From positions 1,342,825-1,406,824 of the forward strand of contig NZ_QJUV01000001.1 in NCBI RefSeq assembly GCF_003397585.1: a DNA stretch of 64,000 nucleotides, in the 5' to 3' direction. The DNA is from Gardnerella piotii (GTDB lineage Bacteria > Actinomycetota > Actinomycetes > Actinomycetales > Bifidobacteriaceae). The position numbers and the translations under genes are program-made. This document shows positions 38,025 through 47,020 of this stretch, one piece after another; the stretch's first letter is position 1, and each line of letters begins with the position of its first letter. The notes under the pieces are model-generated. The model searched no databases. It saw only the letters and a program-made list of their open reading frames with translations, and was not told where the DNA came from.

Positions 38025-41000
38025 TTATGATTCGTCTGTTTTTTCTTGCGACTCGTCTTTTTCTTGCGACTCGTCTGTTGCTTCTTGCGATTCAACGGTT
38101 GCTTGCGACTCTTCCGCTGGCTTATCTACTGGCTCATCTACTGAAAAATCGCCAGCAAACGCCGCATTCGCAGCACCCTCAGAATCCACACTAATCGCAG
38201 AATCAGCAACATCCGCAGAATCCGCATCATCCTTACCGCCGTCCAAACTTCTGCGCAAAGACTCCTCAAAGAACGCCGAAGACGCAGCCGCAGCCGCAAT
38301 CTTCGCCAACTTAGCGCGAACATCTGCACTAGACTCCTGCTTAACTGTAGGCGCAGTGTCTGCAATGCTTCCGTGGCCGTGCTTATTGGTCTTAATAAAC
38401 GGATCTCCGCCCTTAAGCGCGTACGGATCGGCGTATTCCGAAGACACAGTCGGCTCGTCGTGAAGAATAAACCCACGGCCTTTGCACGTTGGGCACTCCT
38501 CCGAAAACGCTTCAACAAGCCCCTGCCCAACACGCTTACGCGTCATTTGCACAAGACCAAGAGAGGTAACCTCCGCAACCTGATGCTTTGTGCGGTCTCG
38601 CGCAAGACACTCAACAAGACGGCGCAAAACAAGATCGCGGTTTGCTGGCATAACCATGTCTACGTAGTCGATCATAACCATGCCGCCAATATCGCGAAGT
38701 CGCAGCTGGCGCGCAATCTCTTCGGAAGCTTCCAAATTGCAACGAGTCACAGTCTCTTCCAAAGACTTTCCGCGGCCAATAAAACGACCCGTGTTCACGT
38801 CAATCGTTGTCATTGCTTCCGTTCGGTCAATAACAATCGACCCGCCTGCAGGAAGATAAACCTGGCGCTCCATGCCTTTTCTAAGCTGGCTGTCGATTTG
38901 CCACTTGTCAAACACGTCTTTACCTTCATGCTCTGCAGGATCCCAGTACTCAATCTTGCTTTGCAAATCAGGCGCCATCATCTCCAAGTATTCGCAAATG
39001 CGGTCGTACGCGCCCTTGCCTTCCACAATCATCTTTTGGAAGTCGTCGTTAAAAATGTCTCGAACAACGCGAATTGCCACGTCTGGCTCGCCTTGCAACA
39101 GCTTTGGACGCTTTCCATGCAAGAATTCCTGGCGCTTTGCTTCTATGCGATCCCACTGTTTTACAAGCGACTCAAGGTCTTTTTCAATCGCATCTTCACT
39201 AGCACCATCGGCAGCAGTTCTAATGATTATGCCCATGTCTTTAGGCGCGATTTTGCTTACGATTGCGCGAAGTCGGCTTCGCTCGCGGTCGGATAGCTTG
39301 CGACTTACACCCGTCATCGCTCCAGACGGCACCAGCACCAAGAACCTTCCAGCAAGCGTTACTTGCGATGTTAGTCGCGCACCCTTATGGCCTATAGGGT
39401 CCTTAGTAACTTGCACTAGAACAGGGTCTCCCGCCTTAAACGCAAGCTCCATTCTTCGCGGCTGACCTTCTAGCCTGGTTGTATCCCAGTTGACTTCGCC
39501 AGCGTAAAGCACGCCGTTTCTAGCCTGACCAATGTCTACGAACGCAGCCTCCATGCTTGGCAGCACGTTTTGCACGCGGCCAAGGTAAATGTTCCCAACG
39601 GTTGCAACTTCTTGAATGTCGGAAACGTAATGCTCTACAAGAATGTTGTCTTCGATTACAGATATTTGCGTGTGACGATCGCGTTCGCGCACAACCATAA
39701 GTCTGTCAACGTTTTCTCGCCTTGCCAAAAAGTCTTGCTCCATAAGCAAGTTCTGGCGGTTGCGCTCTCTGCGATTATCGCGGCGGCGCTGCTTTTTGGC
39801 TTCCAGCCTTGTGGAGCCTTCAATATCTGTGATTTCGTCAATATATTGCTGTTTTCTAGACCTTCGACTTTGCGAATCCGTCTCTGCAGAGTCAAATCGC
39901 GATTCACTAGCGCTTGAGTCATCTGCAATCTTGGATCTGCGACGCCTGCGCCTACGCGTGTAAACTTCTTCGTCTTGAGATCGCAATTCTTCTGGGTCTG
40001 GAATCAAATCTCGGTCTTCTTGAGAAACCTCAATTTCGTCTACGCTGTACTTGCTAGACGTTGAATTAAAGGAAGAAGATTCTTCGGATTCGGCAGATTT
40101 ATTGGCATTATCTGCTCTATCTGCCCTATCTACTCTAGAGGAGCGCCTGCGACGCCTGCGCCTTGTTACAACGCCATCCTCGTCGTCTTGCAAATCGGAT
40201 TCTTTTGCGTAGACTTCATTTGAATCTGCGTTATCTGCGTTATCTGCGCTATAAGCATCGTCAACGCTATCAAAGTTATCAACGCGATTTCGGGCAAAAT
40301 CTCCACTAAAATCATCCTCAAAATCGCTATAGTCAAGTCTTCTAGAGGCTTTTCCAGCTTTACGATTTTCTATTGGCGCGTAAGTTATGTCGTCGTATTC
40401 AAGGTCTTCTTCGATTTGCTCAACCTCGGCAGCAGCTCTGCGCTCTGCAGCGTTAAGTCTGCGATTTTTGCGCGATTTTCGGGCGTTCTGGCTTCCATAC
40501 TCGCCGCGCTCACTTGCTTGCGATTCATCTTGATTCGCATTTTTATCTCGCTCAATTTGCGCGTTTTTCTCGTCTCGATTTGCTCTAGAACGCACACGAA
40601 TCAATTGCGTATCGTCGTCTTGCAAATCATAATTATCGTCAAAAGTTTCGCGGCCGCTTTTAGCTTTGGCATAAGACTTGTTCGAGCGAGTTTTACGCGA
40701 TTTTTTAGAATTGCGATTTGTGTCTTCACTAAAATCGTCTTTGTTTTCAAGTGATTCGCTAAAGTCTAAACTGTTGTCTGTTGACTTGCGATTATTGCGT
40801 GACTCTCGGCTATTTCGCCTACTCTCGTCTTTGCTGCGCGAATCGCGCGAATCGCGAGAATCACGAGAATCACGACGGCTGCGCGAATCGCGCTTACTAC
40901 TGCTTGAATCTTCGTAATCCGAATCCGTCTCGCGGCTTTCAGCAGAATGCTCGCGCTGAGGCAAAACTGGCTCTTGGAATAAAAGCGATGTTATTGGGCG

Positions 41001-41384
41001 TAAATGCGCTTGAGATTGCTGCTGCGCATAAGAACTATCTGCCGCAGAATCCGCAACAAAAGGAGCAGAATCCGCCGCCGCTACGCCATTGCGCAAATCC
41101 TGATTATCTCCGCCTTCAACGTGCAACTTCATCGATTCGCCAGCAGCTCCTGCAACTCTGACTACACGCCTTCCAGTGCGCCTGCGACGAACTCCGTTAG
41201 CAGCATCGTTAGCGCCAGAAACAACATTAACAACGCCGCCAACTCTAGCGGAAGTAGCATTAGGATTTACGCTAACATTAGCACCAGCATTCTCGCTAGC
41301 ACTAGAATTAGCATTTTCATTTTTATCTTTTTTATTATCGTCTGCTTCAAATACGTTGAAGCTTTCTCGCGTTACTCTGGGCAC
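38025..41384 (-). CDS. rne: Ribonuclease E/G family endoribonuclease with long disordered N-terminus
   Basis: Endonuclease for mRNA decay and rRNA processing. From GTG 41384 the product is 1,119 residues. The first 570 or so are low complexity: Arg/Ser/Asp repeats and clusters of RRRRRR. The S1 and RNase E/G catalytic core then runs from about 575 to 1000, with [24 protein letters not shown], the TTIDVNTG metal site and the Zn-link CPTCKGRGF. The tail ends in repeated ESQE units. GTG 41384 is preferred because AGGAG is five bases upstream; the frame otherwise opens with TTG 41408, which overlaps that site. Disordered N-terminal extensions are typical of actinobacterial RNase E. Confidence 0.93.
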   Translation of the reverse strand: MPRVTRESFNVFEADDNKKDKNENANSSASENAGANVSVNPNATSARVGGVVNVVSGANDAANGVRRRRTGRRVVRVAGAAGESMKLHVEGGDNQDLRNGVAAADSAPFVADSAADSSYAQQQSQAHLRPITSLLFQEPVLPQREHSAESRETDSDYEDSSSSKRDSRSRRDSRDSRDSRDSRSKDESRRNSRESRNNRKSTDNSLDFSESLENKDDFSEDTNRNSKKSRKTRSNKSYAKAKSGRETFDDNYDLQDDDTQLIRVRSRANRDEKNAQIERDKNANQDESQASERGEYGSQNARKSRKNRRLNAAERRAAAEVEQIEEDLEYDDITYAPIENRKAGKASRRLDYSDFEDDFSGDFARNRVDNFDSVDDAYSADNADNADSNEVYAKESDLQDDEDGVVTRRRRRRRSSRVDRADRADNANKSAESEESSSFNSTSSKYSVDEIEVSQEDRDLIPDPEELRSQDEEVYTRRRRRRRSKIADDSSASESRFDSAETDSQSRRSRKQQYIDEITDIEGSTRLEAKKQRRRDNRRERNRQNLLMEQDFLARRENVDRLMVVRERDRHTQISVIEDNILVEHYVSDIQEVATVGNIYLGRVQNVLPSMEAAFVDIGQARNGVLYAGEVNWDTTRLEGQPRRMELAFKAGDPVLVQVTKDPIGHKGARLTSQVTLAGRFLVLVPSGAMTGVSRKLSDRERSRLRAIVSKIAPKDMGIIIRTAADGASEDAIEKDLESLVKQWDRIEAKRQEFLHGKRPKLLQGEPDVAIRVVRDIFNDDFQKMIVEGKGAYDRICEYLEMMAPDLQSKIEYWDPAEHEGKDVFDKWQIDSQLRKGMERQVYLPAGGSIVIDRTEAMTTIDVNTGRFIGRGKSLEETVTRCNLEASEEIARQLRLRDIGGMVMIDYVDMVMPANRDLVLRRLVECLARDRTKHQVAEVTSLGLVQMTRKRVGQGLVEAFSEECPTCKGRGFILHDEPTVSSEYADPYALKGGDPFIKTNKHGHGSIADTAPTVKQESSADVRAKLAKIAAAAASSAFFEESLRRSLDGGKDDADSADVADSAISVDSEGAANAAFAGDFSVDEPVDKPAEESQATVESQEATDESQEKDESQEKTDES

Positions 41385-41412
41385 AATGCTCCTAGCGAAA
41401 CGCTGCAATCGT

Positions 41413-41537
41413 CTCGCGCTCTTAGCCTGGAATGGGCACGCTTGTGCGAGCCACCCCTCGGGCTGTTAATAAAGTCTAGCTGCGCGACAGCGGACACCTG
41501 CCTCGATTAAAAATCATGCGATAAAACGCGCGAGGGG
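41413..41537 (-). promoter_or_regulatory. GC-rich rne leader with two mutually exclusive pairings
   Basis: The 320 bp between rne and the AEC gene hold no other gene. In the plus-strand numbering, 41528-41534 (GCGCGAG) can pair with 41413-41419 (CTCGCGC), while the overlapping 41531-41537 (CGAGGGG) can pair with 41454-41460 (CCCCTCG). The latter arm flanks a GCAC-AAGC-GTGC hairpin. The second RNA arm ends about 28 nt before the GTG start. RNase E autoregulates through its leader in other bacteria; a similar role here is inference. Confidence 0.4.
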
Positions 41538-41704
41538 ATCGACGCCGTCGAATGCTTTGGCGGCTTGCAGCGCCACCGTTCTCTAGTATGCCATATTGCA
41601 ACGTCAAACAACATACGCGTGCGAATCATAGCGCTGCGAATCGTTGCGTATGCGCGGAGCCACACATTACCCCATTTGCAAAAATCAGCGCTAGAATCGT
41701 TTAC

Positions 41705-42646
41705 ATGGGTTTAATCAGCGCTATGCAGGGCTTTTGCGTAATCGGTATCGTGATTGCCGCTGGCTACGTAACTGCGCGTCTTCGCATCGGCGGATCGCAA
41801 GCACAAATGGTGCTTAATCGCGTAAGCTTTTTTGTTTCTAGTCCTTGTTTAATGTTTGCAATCCTCGCAAAAGAGCCAATTTTTGAGATTTTCCACTCGT
41901 CAATTTTTGTTGCGTTTTTCTCCGCAATGATTGTTGGTGCTGCGTTTATTCTGCTCAATCGCCTGTTTTTCCACCTTCCTGCGGCAGATTGCACAATTGG
42001 CGCGCTGAACTCGCTTTACTTAAACTCAAACAACATTGGCTTGCCAGTTGCAACCTATATTCTTGGAAATCCCGCGCTTGTAGCCCCGATTTTAGTTATG
42101 CAACAAGCTGTTTTTACGCCTGTTGGACTAACGGTTTTAGACGTTACAACCACTGGAAAGTGCTCGCTTAAGCGCATTGCTCAGCAGCCACTTAAGCAGC
42201 CGCTTTTAATCGGATCGCTTGGAGGAATTATTATTTCGGCAATTTCCGCAAAAGTTGGCTATTTCCCTGTTCCGAATTTTCTTTATGACCCAATCAAGAT
42301 GATTGGCGATTCCGCGGTTCCTATGATTTTAATGGCGTTTGGCATGTCGCTTTACGGCAGTAAGCCTCTACAAAAAGATTCTAACCGAGCTGCGATTGCT
42401 ACAGTTGCGATTCTAAAAAACTTGATTATGCCAATTGTTGCGTTTTTGCTGGCTTATTTTGTTATGGGCTTTCGAGGCGCCACTCTTTACGCATGCGTTG
42501 TGCTGGCGGCTCTTCCGACTGGCCAAAACGTATACAATTACGCTGCAAGATACAATGTTGGCTTGAGTTTTGCGCGCGACGGAATCCTGTTTTCTACCAC
42601 TACAAGTCCGATTTTTATTGCGCTAATCGCAGCAGTTTTAGGGTGA
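41705..42646 (+). CDS. Auxin efflux carrier (AEC) family membrane transporter
   Basis: Ten-helix-type secondary transporter; bacterial members include malate, malonate and other organic-acid carriers. From ATG 41705 the 313 residues begin MGLISAMQGFCVIGIVIAAG and contain the family's LNSNNIGLPVATYILG and, near the end, ALPTGQNVYNYAARYN motifs. The open frame extends back to 41552, but the added 51 residues are Cys/His-rich and out of character, so I rejected them. No clear ribosome site is visible at 41705. The substrate is unknown; neighbours give no clue. Confidence 0.88.
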   Translation: MGLISAMQGFCVIGIVIAAGYVTARLRIGGSQAQMVLNRVSFFVSSPCLMFAILAKEPIFEIFHSSIFVAFFSAMIVGAAFILLNRLFFHLPAADCTIGALNSLYLNSNNIGLPVATYILGNPALVAPILVMQQAVFTPVGLTVLDVTTTGKCSLKRIAQQPLKQPLLIGSLGGIIISAISAKVGYFPVPNFLYDPIKMIGDSAVPMILMAFGMSLYGSKPLQKDSNRAAIATVAILKNLIMPIVAFLLAYFVMGFRGATLYACVVLAALPTGQNVYNYAARYNVGLSFARDGILFSTTTSPIFIALIAAVLG

Positions 42647-42658
42647 CTATGGCGTAAG

Positions 42659-42689
42659 CAACAAACTCGGATTATGATACAAACACACT
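42659..42689 (+). repeat. Left 31-bp direct repeat flanking the KilA-N cassette
   Basis: Begins CAACAAACTCGGATTATGAT and ends CACACT; identical to 44108-44138, 1,449 bp to the right. Lies 12 bp after the AEC transporter stop codon. Confidence 0.92.
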
Positions 42690-42726
42690 TCAGAAAGCGC
42701 AAAGGGCGACACGAGAATACTTAGTT

Positions 42727-42851
42727 CGTTCGCGCGTTACAGCGCGCGAACGTCTTCGCTTGCGTTGAAAGCACACTGTGCTTTCAACCCTAAGCAAGCT
42801 CAGCGCTCCGAATTGCCTTTTCGCGCTACGCTCTAAGCGAAAAGGCAGGTC
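42727..42851 (+). repeat. Structured intergenic repeat, copy D (first of a tandem pair)
   Basis: First stem CGTTCGCGCG/CGCGCGAACG (ten perfect pairs), CGTCTTC junction, second stem GCTTGC/GCAAGC capped by GTTGAAAGCACA-C-TGTGCTTTCAAC, TCAGCG junction, third stem TGCCTTTTCGC/GCGAAAAGGCA with loop GCTACGCTCTAA. The 103 bp from 42749 on are identical to copy E. Confidence 0.9.
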
Positions 42852-42855
42852 CTGT

Positions 42856-42981
42856 CGTTAGCGCGGTCTAAGCGCGCTAACGTCTTCGCTTGCGTTGAAA
42901 GCACACTGTGCTTTCAACCCTAAGCAAGCTCAGCGCTCCGAATTGCCTTTTCGCGCTACGCTCTAAGCGAAAAGGCAGGTC
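42856..42981 (+). repeat. Structured intergenic repeat, copy E (second of the tandem pair)
   Basis: Offset by 130 bp from copy D and identical for 103 bp (42879-42981). Its first stem is CGTTAGCGCG/CGCGCTAACG: one C-G pair of copy D is replaced by an A-T pair, with both sides changed together. The 395-bp gap from 42647 to 43041 consists of the direct repeat and these two copies. Confidence 0.9.
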
Positions 42982-43041
42982 GGAGCGCACAAAAACAAGG
43001 TAAATATCAGTATTAAGTGCAGAATTAAAAAGTGATTAAAC

Positions 43042-43902
43042 TCAATTTTTTAGCACGGAATCCAAACTTTTTATTCCAGAATTATTCAAATTCTCAAGAG
43101 ATAAAATCTGCGTTCGCGCCAAATTTCTAAGTTTCACCATTCGATCTGTCTGCGGCAAACCCTTAGAAATCAAAACAGCATTATAGCTTTCCATATTCGC
43201 CAATACCAGAAGTTCATTAATACTCGCCTCGTCTCGAATGTTGCCTTTTGACTTAGGATTTACATCTCTCCATTGTTTAGCAGTCTTATTAAACAGTGCA
43301 ACATTTAACAAATCTGCTTCATTTGCATACTTATACATCAACTGCTCAGGAGTCAAATCCTTCAACAAATATTCTTTAATAGCATCCGTATGAATCTTGT
43401 AATTAATCTTCGAAATCTCACGGTTCAAATTCCAATTCAGAGAAAGCCTTGAGTTCTCATCAGATTTAAGTCTTTGATAATCTTTGATAATATATAGTTC
43501 AAATTCTGCTGAAATCCAAGCTGCAAACTTAAATGCTATATCTTTATGAGCATAAGTTCCACCACCTCTACCGGATTTTACAAGTAAACCTATTGCATTC
43601 GTGATTTCTGACCATTTTTTAGGAGATAGCGTAAAAGCATTGCTACCAGCTTCTTTCAAAAACCCCTCGAATTCGATGGGTTTAAAATTCGGATTGTTTA
43701 GTCTCTCCCATATGCCTAAATACTCTATTGTACTGTAATTTCTCATCCAGTTTGCAACAACCACATTAGGCTCTTCTTTGTTTTTATATCTCGCAATATC
43801 GGTTAAACTAACGTAATCATTCCTAAAATCTTCCGTATAAACCTGAATTGCAAAGCCTTTTGCTGTAATAGTATCTTTTTTAATATTTGACGCATTAGAC
43901 AT
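43042..43902 (-). CDS. KilA-N domain protein (accessory, phage-like)
   Basis: 286-residue protein. Residues about 10-115 match the KilA-N DNA-binding domain: a strand-rich start, DYVSLTDIARYKN, NWMRNYSTIEYLGIWE and later GGGTYAHKDIAFKFAAWIS. The rest is helical, with an EYLLKDLTPEQLMYKYANEADLLNVALF stretch often found in stand-alone bacterial KilA-N proteins. AGGGGG precedes ATG 43902. It is A/T-richer than its neighbours and is bracketed by 31-bp direct repeats and structured repeats, so acquisition or transposition as a cassette is likely. Phage KilA-N proteins act in antirepression, but the role here is unknown. Confidence 0.88.
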   Translation of the reverse strand: MSNASNIKKDTITAKGFAIQVYTEDFRNDYVSLTDIARYKNKEEPNVVVANWMRNYSTIEYLGIWERLNNPNFKPIEFEGFLKEAGSNAFTLSPKKWSEITNAIGLLVKSGRGGGTYAHKDIAFKFAAWISAEFELYIIKDYQRLKSDENSRLSLNWNLNREISKINYKIHTDAIKEYLLKDLTPEQLMYKYANEADLLNVALFNKTAKQWRDVNPKSKGNIRDEASINELLVLANMESYNAVLISKGLPQTDRMVKLRNLARTQILSLENLNNSGIKSLDSVLKN

Positions 43903-44107
43903 AATTGCCCCCTAATTTTTACGCAAATTTACGCAATTAATTGCTTTATTTGATTTGTTTACTTTATTTCTATGCGCTTAACACAAAACCCATGAATCAC
44001 AAGCAAAATTACAAAATCAAGCACAAGCCATATAACATCTAACAACTAGCAAAACTATCATGCATCAGCGCATAAATACGATTTTATAAGATTTCATAGA
44101 TAAGAAT

Positions 44108-44138
44108 CAACAAACTCGGATTATGATACAAACACACT
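44108..44138 (+). repeat. Right 31-bp direct repeat flanking the KilA-N cassette
   Basis: Exact copy of 42659-42689. The 477 bp from 43903 to 44379 contain an A/T-rich promoter region for the KilA-N gene, this repeat, a hairpin and structured repeat copy F; no gene seen. Confidence 0.92.
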
Positions 44139-44156
44139 ACACAAACACACAAAACC

Positions 44157-44205
44157 GTAGTGCGATTGTACTGAATTTTGGCGTTTTTTAATACAAACGC
44201 ACTAC
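44157..44205. repeat. Hairpin GTAGTGCGATTGTA / TACAAACGCACTAC
   Basis: Fourteen-base arms with one mismatch and a 21-base loop, 18 bp beyond the right direct repeat and directly against structured repeat copy F. The TTGTA/TACAA core resembles the GTACC family. A related CGCACTAC-like sequence occurs near 63818. Confidence 0.65.
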
Positions 44206-44370
44206 AAGGCAGGTCATCGTTCGCGCAGGTTAGCTGCGCTCACGTCTTCGCCGCACGTAAAGTCCACTGGACTTTACGTTTGAGCGGCTCAGCGAATCGA
44301 GGTGATTTCTCGCGCATTATGCAGCTCGAAATCGTCGATTCGCGCTACGCTCTAAGAGGAAAGGCAGGTC
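44206..44370 (+). repeat. Structured intergenic repeat, copy F
   Basis: Flanked by AAGGCAGGTC at both ends. First stem CGT-tc-GCGCA/TGCGC-tc-ACG with a TC/TC internal loop; CGTCTTC; GCCGC/GCGGC stem capped by CGTAAAGTCCA-C-TGGACTTTACG; TCAGCG; third stem CGAATCGA/TCGATTCG with inner GATTTC/GAAATC. The third loop is unlike the other copies, and a loose GCTACGCTCTAAG follows. Confidence 0.8.
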
Positions 44371-44379
44371 GTCGCACAG

Positions 44380-45819
44380 CTACCTTTGCGAAGCAAGCAA
44401 ATCAAGGCGAGCGCGGAAAGACGGCCAATCCGTGCGCATTGCCGTAAGCAGCTTGAGCTTCGGCACATCGTCAATCGGCACCCACTTAATTTCCATACTC
44501 TCGTCGTCGTGCGCGCACGGATTCACACAATGCCCTGGCTTTTCAAACGCAAAAACCGTTGTATAACGCCAATTCCCGTGATTTTCGCAATACGCTCCAA
44601 CAACATCAATGTCTTGAGACGTTATGTTCGCTTCTTCAAACGACTCGCGCAACGCGCCCTCAATCGCAGTTTCACCATCAGATATTGCGCCGCCAGGAAT
44701 CCCCCACGTGCCGCCTTCCGCGCTCCAAAGCGCGCGATGTTGCATAACAACATGAGTCACGCGCCCAGTGGTCTCGTCTCGCCTAGCAAGCAGCACGCCA
44801 GCCGCGCCATTATGACCCCAATGCTTGCGCCCACAATCGCACATAACCCATCCGTCTCCTGGCTGATGCACGTTTTCTTTAGGTACTTCTTTGGAAGCTG
44901 GATCGTCTTTAATCGCCTCGCCCTCTAGCTTGCGACTATTCCACAAATCTGGCCAAGCGTACCCAAGATCGCAAACCATCTGCCTTAGCAGCGGCAAGCT
45001 GATTCCAAGAACTCCATGCGGATCTCCCTGAATCCCCTCAATAAACGCACCACCAAAGCCTTCTAGCGTAAAGGATCCTGCCACTTCCAGCGGCTCGCCA
45101 GTTTCTACGTACGCGCGGATTTCCTCATCGCTCATATGTGCAAAAGTCACGCTTGCGCGACTCACCTTGCACACTGTTTTGCCACTTTTTGCATCGATTA
45201 AGCAATGGCCAGTAAACAATTCTCCAGTTTTTCCGCTCATTTGCTTAATCCGCTCAAATGCCACTTCAGGAGTATGCGGCTTGCCGTAGCATTCGCCGTC
45301 TAGCAAAAACATGGAGTCGCAGCCAACAATAAGCACGCTGTTGCAATCGTTACAAGATTCATTCATATGCGCAAAATCGTGAATATCAAAAGTCTTAGTA
45401 GGCACTTTTACGCCAGAAAAATCGCGAGTTTGCGCAGTATCTACGTTATGCGTTACGTCTGATTGCGAATCGTCTGCCAAAGCGCTACTAGCAGATTCAG
45501 AAGATTCAGATTCTGCATTCTCAGACTCAGCCTCAGCCGCCAGCGGATACCCCACAACCAAATCGCCACTAGCCGAAGCTGCTGCATCTGACACAAGCTT
45601 CCACGACTCATACACCGCAAAAGCCTTTGCTCGCGCCAAAATCGAAACGCGCTCCTCGGCGCTCATCTGCTCCACGCTAACACCTTGCACATTTGCAGCA
45701 TTACGCAACGCCGCTGGCTCATCCACCTCGCTCACATGAATCACAGGAATCACGCCTGCAGCAGCCAGCACAGCTCTTCTTGCAGGAGACTGAGAAGCCA
45801 AAATCAATGAAACTTTCAT
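44380..45819 (-). CDS. Fused Maf nucleotide pyrophosphatase and NUDIX hydrolase
   Basis: Two housecleaning domains in a 479-residue chain. The Maf domain starts ILASQSPARRAVLAAAG and has GCDSMFLLDGE and GEPLEVAGSFTLEGFG; Maf enzymes hydrolyse non-canonical or modified NTPs. A Ser/Ala/Glu-rich insert of about 45 residues interrupts the Maf domain near residue 100. The C-terminal part carries a Nudix box (GAISDGETAIEGALRESFEEA) and an upstream CDCGRKHWG Cys pair. I chose ATG 45819, which has GAGGG upstream; the frame opens further up at a TTG. It lies 52 bp after thrB. Confidence 0.92.
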   Translation of the reverse strand: MKVSLILASQSPARRAVLAAAGVIPVIHVSEVDEPAALRNAANVQGVSVEQMSAEERVSILARAKAFAVYESWKLVSDAAASASGDLVVGYPLAAEAESENAESESSESASSALADDSQSDVTHNVDTAQTRDFSGVKVPTKTFDIHDFAHMNESCNDCNSVLIVGCDSMFLLDGECYGKPHTPEVAFERIKQMSGKTGELFTGHCLIDAKSGKTVCKVSRASVTFAHMSDEEIRAYVETGEPLEVAGSFTLEGFGGAFIEGIQGDPHGVLGISLPLLRQMVCDLGYAWPDLWNSRKLEGEAIKDDPASKEVPKENVHQPGDGWVMCDCGRKHWGHNGAAGVLLARRDETTGRVTHVVMQHRALWSAEGGTWGIPGGAISDGETAIEGALRESFEEANITSQDIDVVGAYCENHGNWRYTTVFAFEKPGHCVNPCAHDDESMEIKWVPIDDVPKLKLLTAMRTDWPSFRARLDLLASQR

Positions 45820-45871
45820 ATTCCCTCTTTTTGCGATTTCACTCATAACTTCACTTACAACTTCACACAAA

Positions 45872-46912
45872 TTATTCGCGAGTTATTGCAACGCCTGTAG
45901 AATCAACATGCACGTGCAAAATTTTCCAATCGAAGCCATCTAAAAGCGGCTTTGCAATTTTTTCTATTTTTTCGCTTATATTAGTAGCGTTATTTTCCTC
46001 TTCGGAAGCTTGCGACTTTTCCTCATAGAACACCGCTGCGCAAGATCCAGCTCCCGAAATCGCAGCCGCAAACCCCTTGTCTCGCAAAGCTTTTACCAAA
46101 TCCCAAGTTGGTTGCATAAGACTTGCTCGGTATTGCTGGTGAATAGCGTCTTGAGTAGCTGTAAAAAGCAAATCGTTTCTAGAAAGAGTGGATTTTACGC
46201 AAGAATCGCAAGCATCGGCAGAATCAGCAGAATCGGCAGAATCGCAAGCATAACCAAAATCACCAAACGCAATCGGCAATAAGCAAGCGCGCGAAACATT
46301 AAACACAGCATCTGCGTACGGCACTTTTTCTGGAAGAGCTTGACGAGCCATTTGCGTTGAAAGAGTAAAGTTCGGCACAAAAATCGTTGCGCGAATTTGC
46401 TTAGAAACGCCGTATCGAACTGTGTGGAACTCATCGCCATTCTTCCAGCTGGTTGTTAATCCGCCAAAAACTGCTGGAGCAACATTATCTGGGTGGCCTT
46501 CAATCGAAGATGCAAGCTCAAAAATAGCTTGCTTATTAAGATCTCCATTATGCGCAAAAGCCCAAGCTGCAGCCACGCCCGAAACAATCGCACTGGCAGA
46601 AGACCCCATTCCGCGCGCTTGCGGAATGCGATTATGCGCTTCTAGAGTAAATCGCAAACGCGGCAAGCCAAACGCTTCGCACGCTTTGCGAAACGCGCGA
46701 ACAACAAGATGCGTCTCGTCTTTTGGCAACGTATCTTCGCCTTCGCCATGAATAATCACGCGAACATCTTGCGAATCATCAAGCGAATCATCAAGCGTAA
46801 AAACTAGCGAATCCGAATAATCAAGCGCAATTCCTGCAACGTCAAATCCAGACCCAAGATTTGCGCTTGTTGCTGGCACGCAAACTGACACACTGTTGCA
46901 TACTGGTTTCAT
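45872..46912 (-). CDS. thrB: Homoserine kinase
   Basis: GHMP-family kinase making O-phosphohomoserine for threonine. The 346 residues include VPATSANLGSGFDVAGIAL at the N-terminus, the phosphate-binding ARGMGSSASAIVSGV loop and the C-terminal AAISGAGSCAAV motif. A Cys/Asp/Ser/Ala repeat insert (YACDSADSADSADAC) interrupts the chain after FGDFG; such an insert is not a normal part of ThrB. AAAGGTG precedes ATG 46912. It follows hom on the same strand after a repeat-rich spacer. Confidence 0.95.
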   Translation of the reverse strand: MKPVCNSVSVCVPATSANLGSGFDVAGIALDYSDSLVFTLDDSLDDSQDVRVIIHGEGEDTLPKDETHLVVRAFRKACEAFGLPRLRFTLEAHNRIPQARGMGSSASAIVSGVAAAWAFAHNGDLNKQAIFELASSIEGHPDNVAPAVFGGLTTSWKNGDEFHTVRYGVSKQIRATIFVPNFTLSTQMARQALPEKVPYADAVFNVSRACLLPIAFGDFGYACDSADSADSADACDSCVKSTLSRNDLLFTATQDAIHQQYRASLMQPTWDLVKALRDKGFAAAISGAGSCAAVFYEEKSQASEEENNATNISEKIEKIAKPLLDGFDWKILHVHVDSTGVAITRE

Positions 46913-46936
46913 TTCGCACCTTTTCCACTCGAGCAG

Positions 46937-47020
46937 CCTACTAAATTACTTAATTAATTAACTATTTAATAATTACTTAACTACTTAACTACTCGATTAC
47001 TAAATTATTCAATTACTAGA
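46937..47020. repeat. Degenerate A/T-rich tandem repeat between hom and thrB
   Basis: Loose repeats of ATTACTTAA/CTACTTAACT type fill the spacer. Similar degenerate tandem spacers lie at 48411-48499, 50690-50750 and 51900-52110. Confidence 0.6.

Noticed and set aside
38373..39296. 307-residue open frame antisense to rne
   Set aside because: It is a shadow of the conserved RNase E/G core, with no recognisable domain.
41409..41552. tmRNA, SRP RNA or RNase P RNA in the GC-rich stretch upstream of rne
   Set aside because: None of the conserved cores (tRNA-like ends, SRP GGAAG loop, RNase P helices) can be seen.
41552..41704. N-terminal extension of the AEC transporter
   Set aside because: The added residues are Cys/His-rich and non-hydrophobic, and the stretch overlaps the structured rne leader; the family begins at the helix just after 41705.
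42727..42981. Possible CRISPR array
   Set aside because: There are only two long copies that are nearly identical throughout, with no short repeat/unique spacer alternation and no cas genes in the window.
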